NCBI GenBank assembly: GCA_001275005.1
Contig: JWZX01002443.1
Coordinates: forward strand, 1 to 40,414
From: Chrysochromulina tobinii
Taxonomy: Eukaryota; Haptophyta; Prymnesiales; Chrysochromulinaceae
Direction: 5' to 3'
DNA: 40,414 bases
The first letter of the stretch is position 1. Every line of letters starts with the position of its first letter. Below are positions 29,901 through 38,393 of the stretch, one piece after another. Below the pieces are notes generated by a model. It saw only the letters and a program-made list of their open reading frames with translations, was not told the origin of the DNA and did not search any database. The translations under genes and the position numbers were made by a program.

Positions 29901-32900
29901 TTGGCAACTTTGGCAACAAGAAGCCCGTGGTGCACCTGCCCGGCTGCCTCGAGCGCATGCTCGTCGATGAGGTGCTGCCGCGCGCGCGCCAGGACTCGTC
30001 GGTGGTCTTCCGGCAGACCGTGATGCAAGAGCTCTCGGTCCTCAAGGTCTTGGAGCAGTACGGCGAGAAGCTGCGCGTGTGGTACAACAATGCCACGAGC
30101 AACGACACCGCGTACTTTGACCGCTCGGAGCAGATGGGGATGGAGCAGTGGTTACGGATCTGCGACCAGATGGACCTCGTCGGCATCTGGCGCTGCTACC
30201 GCGAGTCGGACATCACGGGCGACCCCGCGACGAAGACCGAATACCAGTGGAGCCTCTCGATGCTCCAGGTGAAGCTCAACTTTGCCGACTCGCAGGATAA
30301 GCTCGGAGAACTCGGCGCTGCCAAGGCGTCCGCTGGCGAGAGCATCACTACGCTCTCGTTCCAGGAGTGGCTCGAGAACCTCGCGCGCTGCGGCGTCGAC
30401 AAGTACCGCGCCGTCAAGGACATCGGGCCCGCGCAGGCGGTGGCGGGCTTCATCCAGAATGTGCTCAACGAGGCCTCGCCCGATCAGGTGGTGCTCGCCG
30501 CGACGCGCATCAGTGCCAAGCCATACGACGCCCAGCGGCTCGCGCGCAAGCTGAGCACCGACACGGACGCGGACCTCGCCAAGTGGCTCGACTGTTGGTC
30601 GCGCATCGAGCTCATGGACATGCACTTGTGGCCGACGTGGGACAAGGAGGTGCACGACATCCTGCACCCCCTCTTCAAGGAGCTGCAGCTCATCTTCCTC
30701 GCGTACACGCGCTCCATCTCGGAGGACAGCGCCGAGGACGCGATGGAGATGTCGATGGACGAATTCCACGACTTCGTCGTCGACGTCGGCCTCGAGACGA
30801 AGAAGTATAAGTTCGAGGTGATGCAGAACCAGTTTGTCAAGGCCAACGCGACCAACGTTGCGCAGGTGCGCCAGCAGCGCGTCGAGAGCCGACGCGACGC
30901 CCAAGCCAAGGGATTCGATCGCGAGGTGAAGTCCCTCGAGAAGACGGCGTATAATACGGACAGGGCGGGTAAGGTCAAGCAGGGCACCGATGGGCAGGAG
31001 GTCAAGAAGGACGCGGAGCTCGTGCTCTACGAGTGGCTCAACATGCTCGTGCGCATCGCCTTCTGGCGCGCCAACCCGGACTTTGGGCTCTGGGTCGACA
31101 AGGACGGTGATGGCGTCAAGGACCAGGAGGATCACGTGCCCGTGCCGATGGCGCTCAGCGAGATGCTCAACAAACTTGTTCTCCCGCGCGCCAAGCGCGA
31201 GAACTCGGCCGCCTTCCGCCAGAAGGAGATGCGTGAGTCGTCCGTGCGGAGCGCACTGCACTCGGTGCGCCCGCGGCTCAAGGTGTGGTACACCGACCTG
31301 CAGCAGTCGGCGCTCTCGACCGACAACGACACGAAGCTCGGCTTCGAGGAGTGGGTCAAGGCGATCCGCATGCCCCACGAGCCGACCGCCGAGAGGCCGC
31401 GCACGGACCTGTGCGGCGAGTGGGAGGTCGAGCAGATCTCGGAGATCACTGGAGATCCATCGACGCGCGGCACGCAGATCAAGTGCCGGCTCTCGGTGCC
31501 CACGTGCAAGGCCGCCTTCATGGACTCGCAGAAGGTCGAGCAGCTCGGCGTCGGCCAGGCAGCCGCGAACTCGGCGCAGACCGTGCTGAGCTTCGACGAG
31601 TTCATCGAGTGCATCGCGCGCTGCGCCATCGCCAAGTACTTTGCCGTCAAGCAGATGGACAATGGGCAGAAGATCCTCGCGTTCGTGCGCAACCTGGTAG
31701 GCGAGGCGTCCGAGGAGACGTGCATGCTCGAATGCACCGCGATCAAGGCGGTCCGTTATGATCTCGCCAAGTCGAAACCGCTGCCTGGGGAGTCGGCGGC
31801 AGAGCATGCGGCGTTTGTCGAGGCCTTCAGGAAGTGCCGGCTCGACGGCGTCTACGGCTGGCCCCTGTGGGAAGAAGAGGTGCACAAGTCGCTGCATCTC
31901 GTCTTCGCCGAGCTCTCCTCCATCTTCCGCGCGTACTCCAAGTCGCTCGGGGAGGCGAAGGACTCGGCCACCGCGCGCACCATGTCGCTCGAGGAGTTCC
32001 ACGACTTTGTGGTCGACGTGGGACTCGAGACCGACAACGGTGCGCCGTTCAACTTCGAGCTGATGAAGCCGCTCTTCCTCGAGGCGAACAAGAGCGGCAA
32101 GGGGATGGCGGGCCCCGAGGCGGACGCGGAGCTCGAGATGCATGAGTTCATGAGCGTGCTCGTGCGCGTGTGCTTCTGGCGCCTCAACCCCGAGTACGGC
32201 GAGGTGACCATGGAGCACCAATCGGAGCTGCTGCCCGTGCCGCAGTGCCTGCGCCAGGCGTTCGACGAGCACATCCTCCCGCTCGCGCGCCGCGACGACG
32301 CGGAGCAGTTCCGGCTCGAGGTGATGACGGATCCCGGCGTGCGCCAAGCACTGTACGAGTTCCGCCCTCGGCTGCAGCGCTGGTTCGCCGAGTTTGCGAC
32401 CGCCGACGGCGATACGGGCGACGGTGAGGCCCGAGTGTCGATGGGCAGCTGGATCAAGGCGCTCGAGTCGCTGCAAGGCATTGGCACGTTCGTGTGCGAG
32501 CGAACCTCGGACATGGTGGGCGATGAGCGCGCGGGCGACATGCTGCGCTGCCGGCTATCATCGCCGCAGGCCCGGGGCAACTTTGTCATGTCGCAGCGCG
32601 AGACGGGCGATAAGGGGCAGGACACGACGCTCGACTTTGACGAGCTGCTCGAGTGCATCGCGCGCTGCGGCGTGGACAAGTACAGAGGCATCGTGCAGAT
32701 GAAGCTGGGCGCCAAGGTGCGCGCAATGGTAGGCAACCTACTGGGTGATGTGACCGAGGAGGTGGCCATGGAGAAGGCGACGCACGTCTCGGTGCCGCGC
32801 TTTGATCTACATGCTGAGCCCAAGCCGCCGGGCCTGGCCGATGAGCAGCACGCCGAGTGGAAGCACATGTGGTCGCAGATGTCGCTGAGCGACTTGCACG

Positions 32901-34393
32901 GCTTCCCGCTGTGGGAGAGAGAGGTCTACCAAATGCTCCAATCCAATTTAGGATCTCTCAAGTCCATCTTCGCCGCGTACGCCGCCTCGTCGCCGGAGGG
33001 AGATTCGTCCTCGATGGACTTCGAGGAGTTGCACGACTTCGTCATCGAGACGTCGCTGCCCATCGAAGGGTACGGCTGGTTGGCTATGAAGCGCCAGTAC
33101 CTCGAAGCCAACCTGCGCTCGAACGACGAGGTGCTCGAGCTGCACGAGTTCCTCGTCTTCCTCGTGCGCGTCTCCTTTTACCGCGCGAACCCTCGCTACG
33201 GGCTGCGCATCGGCGCCGCAGCTGGCGCCAAGAATGACGGCATCGGCGGCAACTTGGCGCTCTCGGCGGGCCACGCGGCCCTCAAGGGGCAGGGCCAGCG
33301 CGGGGGCCAGCGCAACCCAGCGCTGGGTCCCGTGCTGGGCCGCGAGACAGCGCGGCGCGGCAGCACGGGAGCGCAGCGCGAGCAGGATGCGAGCGCCATC
33401 GAAATGCCGCTACCTGGCTGCCTCTTCGACATGCTCAACGGCTGCGTCATGCCGCACGCGCGGCGCGACGGCGACGTGCAGTACTTCACGGAGACGATCC
33501 TTCCCTCGAAGGATGTGCGTGAGGCGCTCCGGGAGAATGCTCACGATCTCGCCAATTGGTATGAGCTCGTCTCCCAGGGCATGGATCACCTCAACCTCAA
33601 CCAGTGGATCCGCGCTCTCGACGGCGCCCAGATGATCACGGACCTGTGCATCAAGAACTACGTCGTGCGCACCTCGCAGCCGTCGGCGCGCGCCGCGTTC
33701 ATAGCCTCCGCCAAGAACCCCCAAAACGGCCTCACGCCCCACGAGCTGCCGCCGTGCGTGGCGCGCCTCGCGTGCGACAAGTACCGCGCCGTCGATGCCC
33801 TCTCGCACGGAGGCAAGGTGCGTGCGTTCATCAAGAACCTTTTTGGCGTCGCCGACGAGCAGGAGGTACTCACGGCGGTGCCCGAGGCGCCGCCCATCAA
33901 GGGGCGCTCTTCGATGAAGGCGCTCGAGACGGCGCCGACCGAGGGGGCGTACCCAGCCCGCAAGGTCGGCGGAGCACCGACCACGCCGCCGGCCGGCGCC
34001 GCTGGCGAAGGCCCTACCGGGGCAGCTTGGAGCCATCTCGGAGCCGCCGGTGGCGCAGCCCCATCGTGGAGCCACCAGTTCAGTCACGAATTCCCCGACT
34101 TGGAGTCGGCACAGGCGGCCGCGGCTGCGGTGCTCGATGCCGAGGCGCTACTCGACGTCCTCGACCAGTCGGGCACGGGCATCATCATGATTGCCGAGCT
34201 CATTGAGGCCCTGTGTGAACACCATCCGGTGATGGCCGAGGCGCTGCAATCGACCGCGGGTACTATTCTCTTCAATTCTCTTAACAAGCGCGGCGATGAC
34301 TCGATCACGCGTGCCGAGGTGCACGAGGCGTTTGCCCAGGCCATCCTCAAGCATCCCCCACTGCAAGACGTTGTCAGCAAAGTGGGAAGGTAG
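23951..34393 (+). CDS. Giant protein of eight tandem modules, family unrecognised
   Basis: About 3,480 residues in one exon. Residues 1-190 are Pro/Ala/Lys-rich and likely disordered. From about 309 to 3400 the protein is eight copies of a 330-440-residue module. Block A is LVRIAFWRANP-like; then a helical LPGCL...LPRARRD segment; block D is S-E-I-T-G-D; block B is EFxECLARCAxDKY; block C is FPLWEKEVHDxLQ...IFxAY; then a MxxxEFHDFVxDxxLET helix. The pieces look like paired helix-loop-helix (EF-hand-like) units with mostly non-canonical loops. Module 6 has a canonical-looking DKDGDGVKDQED insertion (about 31096). The last 90 residues carry an EF-hand-like pair (DQSGTGIIMIAEL, NKRGDDSITRAEV). 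No membrane segment or catalytic motif is visible; a structural or Ca2+-responsive scaffold is a guess. The start could also be 23984 or 24518. Confidence 0.85.
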   Translation: MQEVRANTVRAMIPACPTDDPARLAHVAASAVIAGKSARSGSAPPARPTGAPLSARNPPPSAGPPLSPRASARPPSPRGARPSTGGLTPRRESSEPKKSGAGVAAGAKPASKEAPAAKSKDGTREAQTGASPPKEGRKATAAAAGAKLPGDLRSSKDRDNAANAAAERAASDMGVATDVRGEKEVCGPAMTLEAAVTLGARLDAAGLPHKGRAVDLTRALLAANAPRLVLTFLHYSRLSGVATLREATRFRLAGLQQLARDSGLDSRDFDLNSIARVLSMYVEDAKVGKSAAAAKDVKDSGMPPEHAELRLEQFMQLLVQLAFCWVHPRHGHALFDAPRPNQSFVNQTSVLGKIDETTAVPNAVRKLMESLLPKMKGVECQSYRERLQRDVESQTVLASYKGSIETWAEKLRASFFTSKADPLEHWSKALDAKRCLGTLTVPITDRNGQQRTYKAGLSAAQARVCFLEAQSDVSSVALGRGASMFDTGVVMEALARCGEVKYGAVEAMGTLAKCVGGMVRNVIGRANEIEVLTEAVVGKDLESTEGLAERQEAARAGAWTACWKKMVFKDMVGYPLWEQQLHDVLQPVFPDLQSIFVHYCGSSIQGTMTISSATKLGVMELLTLAKDTQLCNKQFNEDELTRQFSAANAQTALAESGSAERHATVAGVKKKQLPWDPIREAIEKRLKRDTPPQDQHLNLFEFVNFLVRVAFWRANPQWGSKYNKKDLTPVPEAMQLLLDGFLPRARRDTSGEFRELLAEDMSSQHVLSEYREKVHDWLRQALRKDSGKADGLNAAATRLTYGLWVSLMDGPDPEQQKASAARAACPKMVGLWSCRQESQITGDERVLRRNQLELHAKLSIPQVRWNFLRSQRVEQMGEGEVGDDSSYGALDYTELLECLARCAVDMFADAMKTWVPSKDAYAFTMAEAIRAFLRVLLWEASVEYVLWETMLIKAERFDAELHARPLPTQTDAEFQLFRDCWKVMPLMDLYGFPLWEKGVHDVLQAHFMPIMRIFAHYCKGISGIDSAADALEMELDEFHDFVKAARIETPIIRFDTMCTIFAKANATNTQAAYEQRKMERRNSTVQAELERNLDEKARKAREPAHKQGNRPGKAVVDYQGEFAYEGDRFKKPDNRLTLSEFLCCLVRISFLRANPKHGQYDHKGKVDPLPGCLEKMIVSCLLPNATQDASSLFREELQADRHRLAVFEANDEELRYWFHEVTRLTGAHGNKKNAKNLNMETYLDIVRGFLTFHKKPGWSIKKDGEGGLVMKRRTAGRGEVNTLSEFAIVGDCTVQRESDITGDERCKEKFTCRLSVLECKYAFLNSQSLEQMRATEASDDSDQATLDFDEFKECLARCAHAKYGEIKRIPPARGLQGLIDNLFGRASDEAIIRDATYIYATRFDWADSRPLPGQSLALHRQWRDCWQNLEIADLHHFPLWEKEVHDTLQPVFGEIQKIFANYCKSIGGITAEDAVEMTMTEFKKLVKDVHLETRDFKFDVMQNLFKKANALNNNAAHFQRKQEAGNSDVKQGVGSKVRTLEQNSKRRSMRAHGQRDQEMDNELVLYEFVELLVRIAFWRANPYHGLLKLATKLIPLPDCLYSLLHEVILPNAKRDETFAFKERLRQDAHLQAALRQAEPRLRSWFNVHTQSMWLREQRRALQFQQWQDLMKRGWGSRGPLSAQPQVGFCPGQLVGTWEINQDSEITGDERCRNRHSCALSFPTIKLAFIASQSLDQMTVGQAKSTDEFCTLEYSEFEECLARCALDKYRSVKGMRDPAMITAFVANLLGEENTEESMNTATLIRYPRFEWRREAQPLEGQPLREFKRWLGVWQRLELNDLFYFPIWEKEVHDCLQRHFHALSLIFLAYARSALGSDSAEDATEMEMAEFYDFVQECRLETKLINFDMMTNQFIKVNAVNSAAAREQHHDIRRSAGTKMDGKAAELERVKGNNDGTEAVKDQELVLYEFVGLLVRIAFQRANPTFGNFGNKKPVVHLPGCLERMLVDEVLPRARQDSSVVFRQTVMQELSVLKVLEQYGEKLRVWYNNATSNDTAYFDRSEQMGMEQWLRICDQMDLVGIWRCYRESDITGDPATKTEYQWSLSMLQVKLNFADSQDKLGELGAAKASAGESITTLSFQEWLENLARCGVDKYRAVKDIGPAQAVAGFIQNVLNEASPDQVVLAATRISAKPYDAQRLARKLSTDTDADLAKWLDCWSRIELMDMHLWPTWDKEVHDILHPLFKELQLIFLAYTRSISEDSAEDAMEMSMDEFHDFVVDVGLETKKYKFEVMQNQFVKANATNVAQVRQQRVESRRDAQAKGFDREVKSLEKTAYNTDRAGKVKQGTDGQEVKKDAELVLYEWLNMLVRIAFWRANPDFGLWVDKDGDGVKDQEDHVPVPMALSEMLNKLVLPRAKRENSAAFRQKEMRESSVRSALHSVRPRLKVWYTDLQQSALSTDNDTKLGFEEWVKAIRMPHEPTAERPRTDLCGEWEVEQISEITGDPSTRGTQIKCRLSVPTCKAAFMDSQKVEQLGVGQAAANSAQTVLSFDEFIECIARCAIAKYFAVKQMDNGQKILAFVRNLVGEASEETCMLECTAIKAVRYDLAKSKPLPGESAAEHAAFVEAFRKCRLDGVYGWPLWEEEVHKSLHLVFAELSSIFRAYSKSLGEAKDSATARTMSLEEFHDFVVDVGLETDNGAPFNFELMKPLFLEANKSGKGMAGPEADAELEMHEFMSVLVRVCFWRLNPEYGEVTMEHQSELLPVPQCLRQAFDEHILPLARRDDAEQFRLEVMTDPGVRQALYEFRPRLQRWFAEFATADGDTGDGEARVSMGSWIKALESLQGIGTFVCERTSDMVGDERAGDMLRCRLSSPQARGNFVMSQRETGDKGQDTTLDFDELLECIARCGVDKYRGIVQMKLGAKVRAMVGNLLGDVTEEVAMEKATHVSVPRFDLHAEPKPPGLADEQHAEWKHMWSQMSLSDLHGFPLWEREVYQMLQSNLGSLKSIFAAYAASSPEGDSSSMDFEELHDFVIETSLPIEGYGWLAMKRQYLEANLRSNDEVLELHEFLVFLVRVSFYRANPRYGLRIGAAAGAKNDGIGGNLALSAGHAALKGQGQRGGQRNPALGPVLGRETARRGSTGAQREQDASAIEMPLPGCLFDMLNGCVMPHARRDGDVQYFTETILPSKDVREALRENAHDLANWYELVSQGMDHLNLNQWIRALDGAQMITDLCIKNYVVRTSQPSARAAFIASAKNPQNGLTPHELPPCVARLACDKYRAVDALSHGGKVRAFIKNLFGVADEQEVLTAVPEAPPIKGRSSMKALETAPTEGAYPARKVGGAPTTPPAGAAGEGPTGAAWSHLGAAGGAAPSWSHQFSHEFPDLESAQAAAAAVLDAEALLDVLDQSGTGIIMIAELIEALCEHHPVMAEALQSTAGTILFNSLNKRGDDSITRAEVHEAFAQAILKHPPLQDVVSKVGR
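24870..33860 (+). repeat. Eight tandem coding modules of about 1.0-1.3 kb
   Basis: Block A (LVR-I/V-A-F-W-R-A-N-P) begins near 24873 (degenerate), 26042, 27356, 28634, 29834, 31016, 32129 and 33130. Block B (ECLARCAxDKY) begins near 25402, 26620, 27988, 29203, 30355, 31587, 32632 and 33732. Block C (FPLWEKEVHD) begins near 25660, 26911, 28249, 29464, 30617, 31848 and 32893 and is missing from the eighth module. The first and eighth are the most diverged; modules 3-6 are closest, consistent with internal duplications. Confidence 0.9.
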
Positions 34394-34733
34394 TAGAGGC
34401 AGCAGTTGCCGTACTGCATGGTGCATGGACTCTTGGTACATTTGTTCTCAGGACGTGATCGTGTGTGCGTGCACCGCCCGTGCCGGCCCCGGAATCAGAT
34501 GAATGCGGCGTGGGCGTGTGACGTCCGCGGTGGACGGTGCGACGCTGCGACCGCGGTGTCGCAACGTGCATGTAAGCGGAGATGAAAGCGATACGGAGGG
34601 ACATGCTCTCGACCCTCCGGACACCGCGACCCCGAGCGGTCCCCGGACAATGTAGTCGCGCGCCCGCATGAGTTCACACAAAGATTACACGCACCGCTGT
34701 AGACATTTCCGCAGATGTACGCACGCTCTCCGC
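34394..34733. other. Convergent intergenic spacer
   Basis: 340 nt between the stop of the giant gene and the stop of the PDZ-like gene. I see no gene, RNA or clear repeat. It should hold both 3' UTRs. Confidence 0.6.
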
Positions 34734-35351
34734 TCAGCCAAAGATGGACCAGCCCTTCTTCTTTTCTTGCTCGACCTCATTCAGTAGCTGCTTCTGCATG
34801 CGCGTCATGCGTTCCTTCTCCTTCTCGATCTCCTTCTGGCGTGCAGAGTTGTTCTGCTTGGCTTTCTGGTCCTTGCTCTCGAAGACGAACGAGATAGTCA
34901 TGCCCTGACGCACGGCGATCGATTTCTCGAGACGCATTTTGCCAATTCGGCGCGCAGACCACATCTCGTCGCCGAAGGTCGCTGAAACCATCGTGACCTC
35001 GTCACCCTCCTTAATCTTGCCCTCCTTCTTCAGCTTCGCCGCCTCGGTACCCTCGACAATCTTGTCGATGTAGACCGCTTTGCCAAAATCCTCCGTGAAC
35101 TTGAGGCCCAGCTGGATGCCCTGCGTCGCTGCGTTGGGCTTGCGGAAGGTGACCTTCCTGTCGCCGGGGCGTGCATCACGCAGGCTGAGCTCCTCACGCT
35201 GCTTACGGCTCTCGTCGTTGTTTCCGAACAGGTTGATCATCGAGACATCGGTGGTGCGCGCAACGTGCGTACGTGTGGGCTGGATGAGCACGGCCGGCCG
35301 GAAGCCGGCCGAGGCCGCTGCGGAGCAAAGCAGGACGAGTGATCGAAGCAT
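34734..35351 (-). CDS. Predicted plastid protein with a PDZ-like domain
   Basis: 205 residues. The start MLRSLVLLCSAAASAGF is a signal peptide ending in G-F, followed by a basic transit-like stretch (TRTHVARTT). Residues about 70-160 form a PDZ-like fold: a GLKFTEDFGKAVYIDKIV strand pair like the carboxylate-binding region, AAKLKKEGKIKEGDEV typical of the PDZ 'G-D' turn, and a closing strand MTISFVFE. The last 45 residues are a charged Lys/Glu/Gln helix ending WSIFG. PDZ-like domains bind protein C-termini; no protease domain is attached, so I infer a small plastid adaptor or assembly factor. PDZ assignment is by pattern and moderately sure. Confidence 0.75.
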   Translation of the reverse strand: MLRSLVLLCSAAASAGFRPAVLIQPTRTHVARTTDVSMINLFGNNDESRKQREELSLRDARPGDRKVTFRKPNAATQGIQLGLKFTEDFGKAVYIDKIVEGTEAAKLKKEGKIKEGDEVTMVSATFGDEMWSARRIGKMRLEKSIAVRQGMTISFVFESKDQKAKQNNSARQKEIEKEKERMTRMQKQLLNEVEQEKKKGWSIFG

Positions 35352-35897
35352 TGTTCTTTTGCGAGAGCTTGCGCAGATTGCGAAGTGATTGCGAAGTTAA
35401 CTCGAAGTGGAATGCCGGTCCGGTTCCTTCGTGTCGAATTATAACCCACGCTCGACCTTACTGGGACTTGTTTGCACTGGTGGCATACCGGGATTCGTTG
35501 GGAGCGGGAGGCGGCAGGGGGGCGGCCTCTTCTGAGTCGGCCGCGGGAGCGGTTCTTAAGAGCGGTTGGCTCCGGGGCTGCGGCTGTTGAGTCGGCCGCG
35601 GTTTCGGTCGTCGTGCGGTCGTGCGTGCGGGTGCGTTCATGGGCGTTAGGATGGTTGTGAGGTTGTTCGTCTGTGTGATCCTTGTGCCCACGTGTGCGCC
35701 CGTGTGTGTGTCCCGTCGCCTCCCGTGTGTGAGTCTCGGCTCCCCCCGCCCCCCCGTGTCTTTTTACCGGGATTCGTTCGCGGGTCGCACGTTGACTCGT
35801 GTGAACCCGGTTTTTAATCGAAAATGTACGTCGCACACGCTCATCAGAAATTCTAGCACGAGCCAAGGTCGCTCGCGGGTTCACGACTTCTACGCGT
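35352..35897. other. Upstream region of the PDZ-like and PC-esterase genes
   Basis: A divergent intergenic region of about 545 nt, with G/T- and C-rich low-complexity tracts (about 35620-35755). At 35756-35771 it has GTGTCTTTTTACCGGG, a motif found again upstream of the methyltransferase gene. A frame from 35621 begins with a hydrophobic stretch (VRMVVRLFVCVILVP) that could be a signal-peptide exon of the PC-esterase gene, but no splice join is convincing. Confidence 0.5.
35756..35771 (+). promoter_or_regulatory. GTGTCTTTTTACCGG motif upstream of PC-esterase gene
   Basis: It sits about 125 nt before the first usable ATG of the PC-esterase gene, preceded by a C run, and is in the same orientation relative to its gene as the two copies upstream of the methyltransferase. 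A shared promoter or 5' UTR element is inference; a repeat remnant is the alternative. Confidence 0.4.
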
Positions 35898-38393
35898 ATG
35901 TTGCTTCGGTCGGTATCAACAATGAATACTTTACCGAGACATTGCTCGGGGTATTTTGCTCATGATTTTTCAGCCGGTCTCAACCATGTTTTCTCGCGCA
36001 TGGGCAACGCCTCTTGCGCCCAGGCTCTGGCCACCAGAAACTGCTCCGCTTGTGCTTCTGATGCTGCAGCATCAAAAGTTGCTGTCGTTGCGAATGCTGC
36101 ACACTCAGAGGATCTTTACATTTACAGCCACAGCAAGGTATGTGAGCGCAAGACAACGGGTGGAGATGCTTGGGTGGTTGAAGTACGCGGATGGGACTTC
36201 CATCACGGGCAGAGTCAGGAGAAGGTGAGGGCGCTGAAGATGGTATGGAGGGCACCTGCAAAGGACCTCGGGGATGGCCGGTACGTGGCGCATCTCCCGC
36301 ACTTGTTATTTGAGACGGGTCTCGCCGTGGGCGTCTCTGTTTCGCTTTGGTGGACGCGGGCGGATCCGTCGTGGTCTCTCGAGCACTCGTGGAATCAGGT
36401 GCGGCCGCAGAATTCCTCCACCTTGTACGTCGCGCACATCACCGACATGGTCACACCTGCGCCCACAATGCCTCTCCGCTTTCTGCTCACCGAGTGGTAC
36501 GCTCATTGCGCTGACGTCAAGTCCTCTTGCCTGCCTGCTCCCTTGCGGCACATTGCAGACGCGCGTCTCGACTTGGGATGCCCAATCTCAGAGCTTCCGC
36601 GCCTGCGCCCATGCGCTGCCGAGTCCGCACCTCGCGCCCAAGTACATCATACGCGAGGCGCTGGAGCAGCAGGAGCAGCACCTTCCGCAGTGTCATTCCG
36701 CGGAGGACCCGCTGCGTTGTACTGCGGCCATCGCCGCAACCTACAAGCTACACGCGCACGGCCAGCAGCTGCATGGTGGATGGTCATCTCTCTACCCTTG
36801 GCGATTCGACTCGCGACTCGTCCCACTGCTCGGCGGCACACCTCTCCGCAGTGTGCCGAATCGCAGCACGGATGGGACGGTCGATTCTTTCGAGTCTAAT
36901 TTGGATCATGGTGCGCACCGCTGCCCGCCTGGCTCCCAAGGGCGGTGGCTGTCCTCCGAAGCTCGTCGCGAACCCGGGCTAGACCCCGCCAAAGAGGGCG
37001 CAGCCGCGCTGCGAGGGGACCAAATGCATTGGGTGCCCTGGGGCTGCCGCGCCTCGTCCGCGTGTTTCGACGGCTTAGCGATTCGCACTTGCCTCGGCCG
37101 CCGCCGCCTTGTGCTCCTCGGTGACTCCGTCTCCGCCGGCACATTCCTCGACATATGCAGCGCACTCGGGGGGGGCAAGCAATGCGCCGTCTTCAACTGG
37201 GCAACGGGGACGCTGCCGCCGCAGGCGGTGGTGGCGTTCTCACCCTCTACCGGTCTCCCACCGCGCCAAGGGCTGCTCAATCTGTTCGGCAGCACTGATC
37301 CGGACGGCGAGGTCCTCGAGAGACTCCTTACGCGGGCGAACAACACGATCGTCGTGTTCCAGTCAGGCCTGCACGATATCTCCACTTTGGGAGGCTCTCA
37401 CGTGCGCCATCGAATTGCTCCGCTCCTCACGTACCAGTATCATCTGCGTAAGCTCGCGAGGGTGCTGAGCACAGTGAGGCAACGAAATCCGACGGCCACC
37501 TTTGTGTGGAAGCAGACCACCTACCCGAGAGCCTTCACCTCTCCCTTGCAGGCTGATCTCAGAGACTATCCTGAGCGAGCTCTGAACTCCAGTCGGGGCA
37601 GTGTGGACAAGGCCCGGGCGGCCCGCACGTCCGTTTCGCTGTGCAGGGATTTGGCCTTCCCTGCTACCTACACGCCACTAATTGAGAAGCTCAATCAGGC
37701 GGCGAGAGAACTCTTCGCGCCGATGGGGGTCCTCATCTGGGAAGAGCCCGCCCTCATGACCTTCACTGCTCCAGGTGGGTGGATAGTAGCCCGCCATGGC
37801 CGTGTTGCTGGCCAGCAAGCACCCGCGTGCACCCAGCCTGCCTATGCGCCCGCCACGGCGCTCGTCGCGGTGCCCACCACGGCGCCACTACGGCCAGCAT
37901 GCCGCACACGAGCGCGCCCACGCACACCCGTCGATGGTTTATGCGCTGACCACTTAATGCCTTGCCCCAGACACATGCTTCCCCAAGGACCCTACGCACT
38001 TCGACGCGTGCGGGGCAGGGGCGGAGAAATTTGACGTGAGTCAGAAGGCAGGGCGATGCGCTTTGTACCGAATGAATGGCGGCGGGGGCAGACCAGAATG
38101 GGGACGGAATGCGACAGTAAAGAACAACAAGGGCAGCACATTGTCCGCCGTACGACCGGTACGAGACAGCGGGTCGAACCCGCGTCGCTGGGGACCCATG
38201 GCCTAGCACCCAGTTCCGTTGCCCGCTCACCCTGGAAGCTAGCGTCACCCGCGCCTGACCACAGCCTGATTATCTCGCTCATTGCGCTCCTCAGGCTGAA
38301 CAGGTGCAAACTTTGCCGTGGGCTGGAACTGGCGGTCTGAGCGAAGCGGTTACGCAGACGCTCTTTCCCCTTCTCAACTGCACCTGCGGATAA
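35898..38393 (+). CDS. NXPE-like / PC-esterase family protein (SGNH acylesterase fold)
   Basis: My exon model is 35898-36515, 36559-37774, 37971-38035 and 38304-38393, about 662 residues, all in phase. The N-terminal part resembles the NXPE immunoglobulin-like domain: TTGGDAWVVEVRG, then DLGDGRYVAHLPHLLFETG. The catalytic part has GCRASSACF, RRLVLLGDSVSAGTF (Gly-Asp-Ser nucleophile), FQSGLHDIS (second block), WKQTTYPRAF, and only after splicing the Asp-x-x-His pair in KDPTHFD. The final exon ends LPWAGTGGL...LLNCTCG, typical of this family's C-terminus. These enzymes add or remove acyl groups on secreted glycans in the Golgi. The first intron could end at 36591 instead of 36558. The true N-terminus is uncertain: no signal peptide is in frame, and an acceptor-like TTTTTCAG ends at 35973. 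Confidence 0.75.

Noticed and set aside
30152-32476. Long antisense frame (about 770 residues) opposite the giant repeat gene
   Set aside because: It mirrors the sense codon bias (GAG/CTC-type), repeats with the sense modules and has no recognisable domain; the sense strand has clear conserved motif blocks.
38158-38215. tRNA-like T-arm on the minus strand (GGGTTCGACCCGC)
   Set aside because: The 5-bp hairpin has a 5-nt loop; a canonical 7-nt T-loop breaks the stem, and no matching acceptor or anticodon arm is found. It lies in an intron of the PC-esterase gene.
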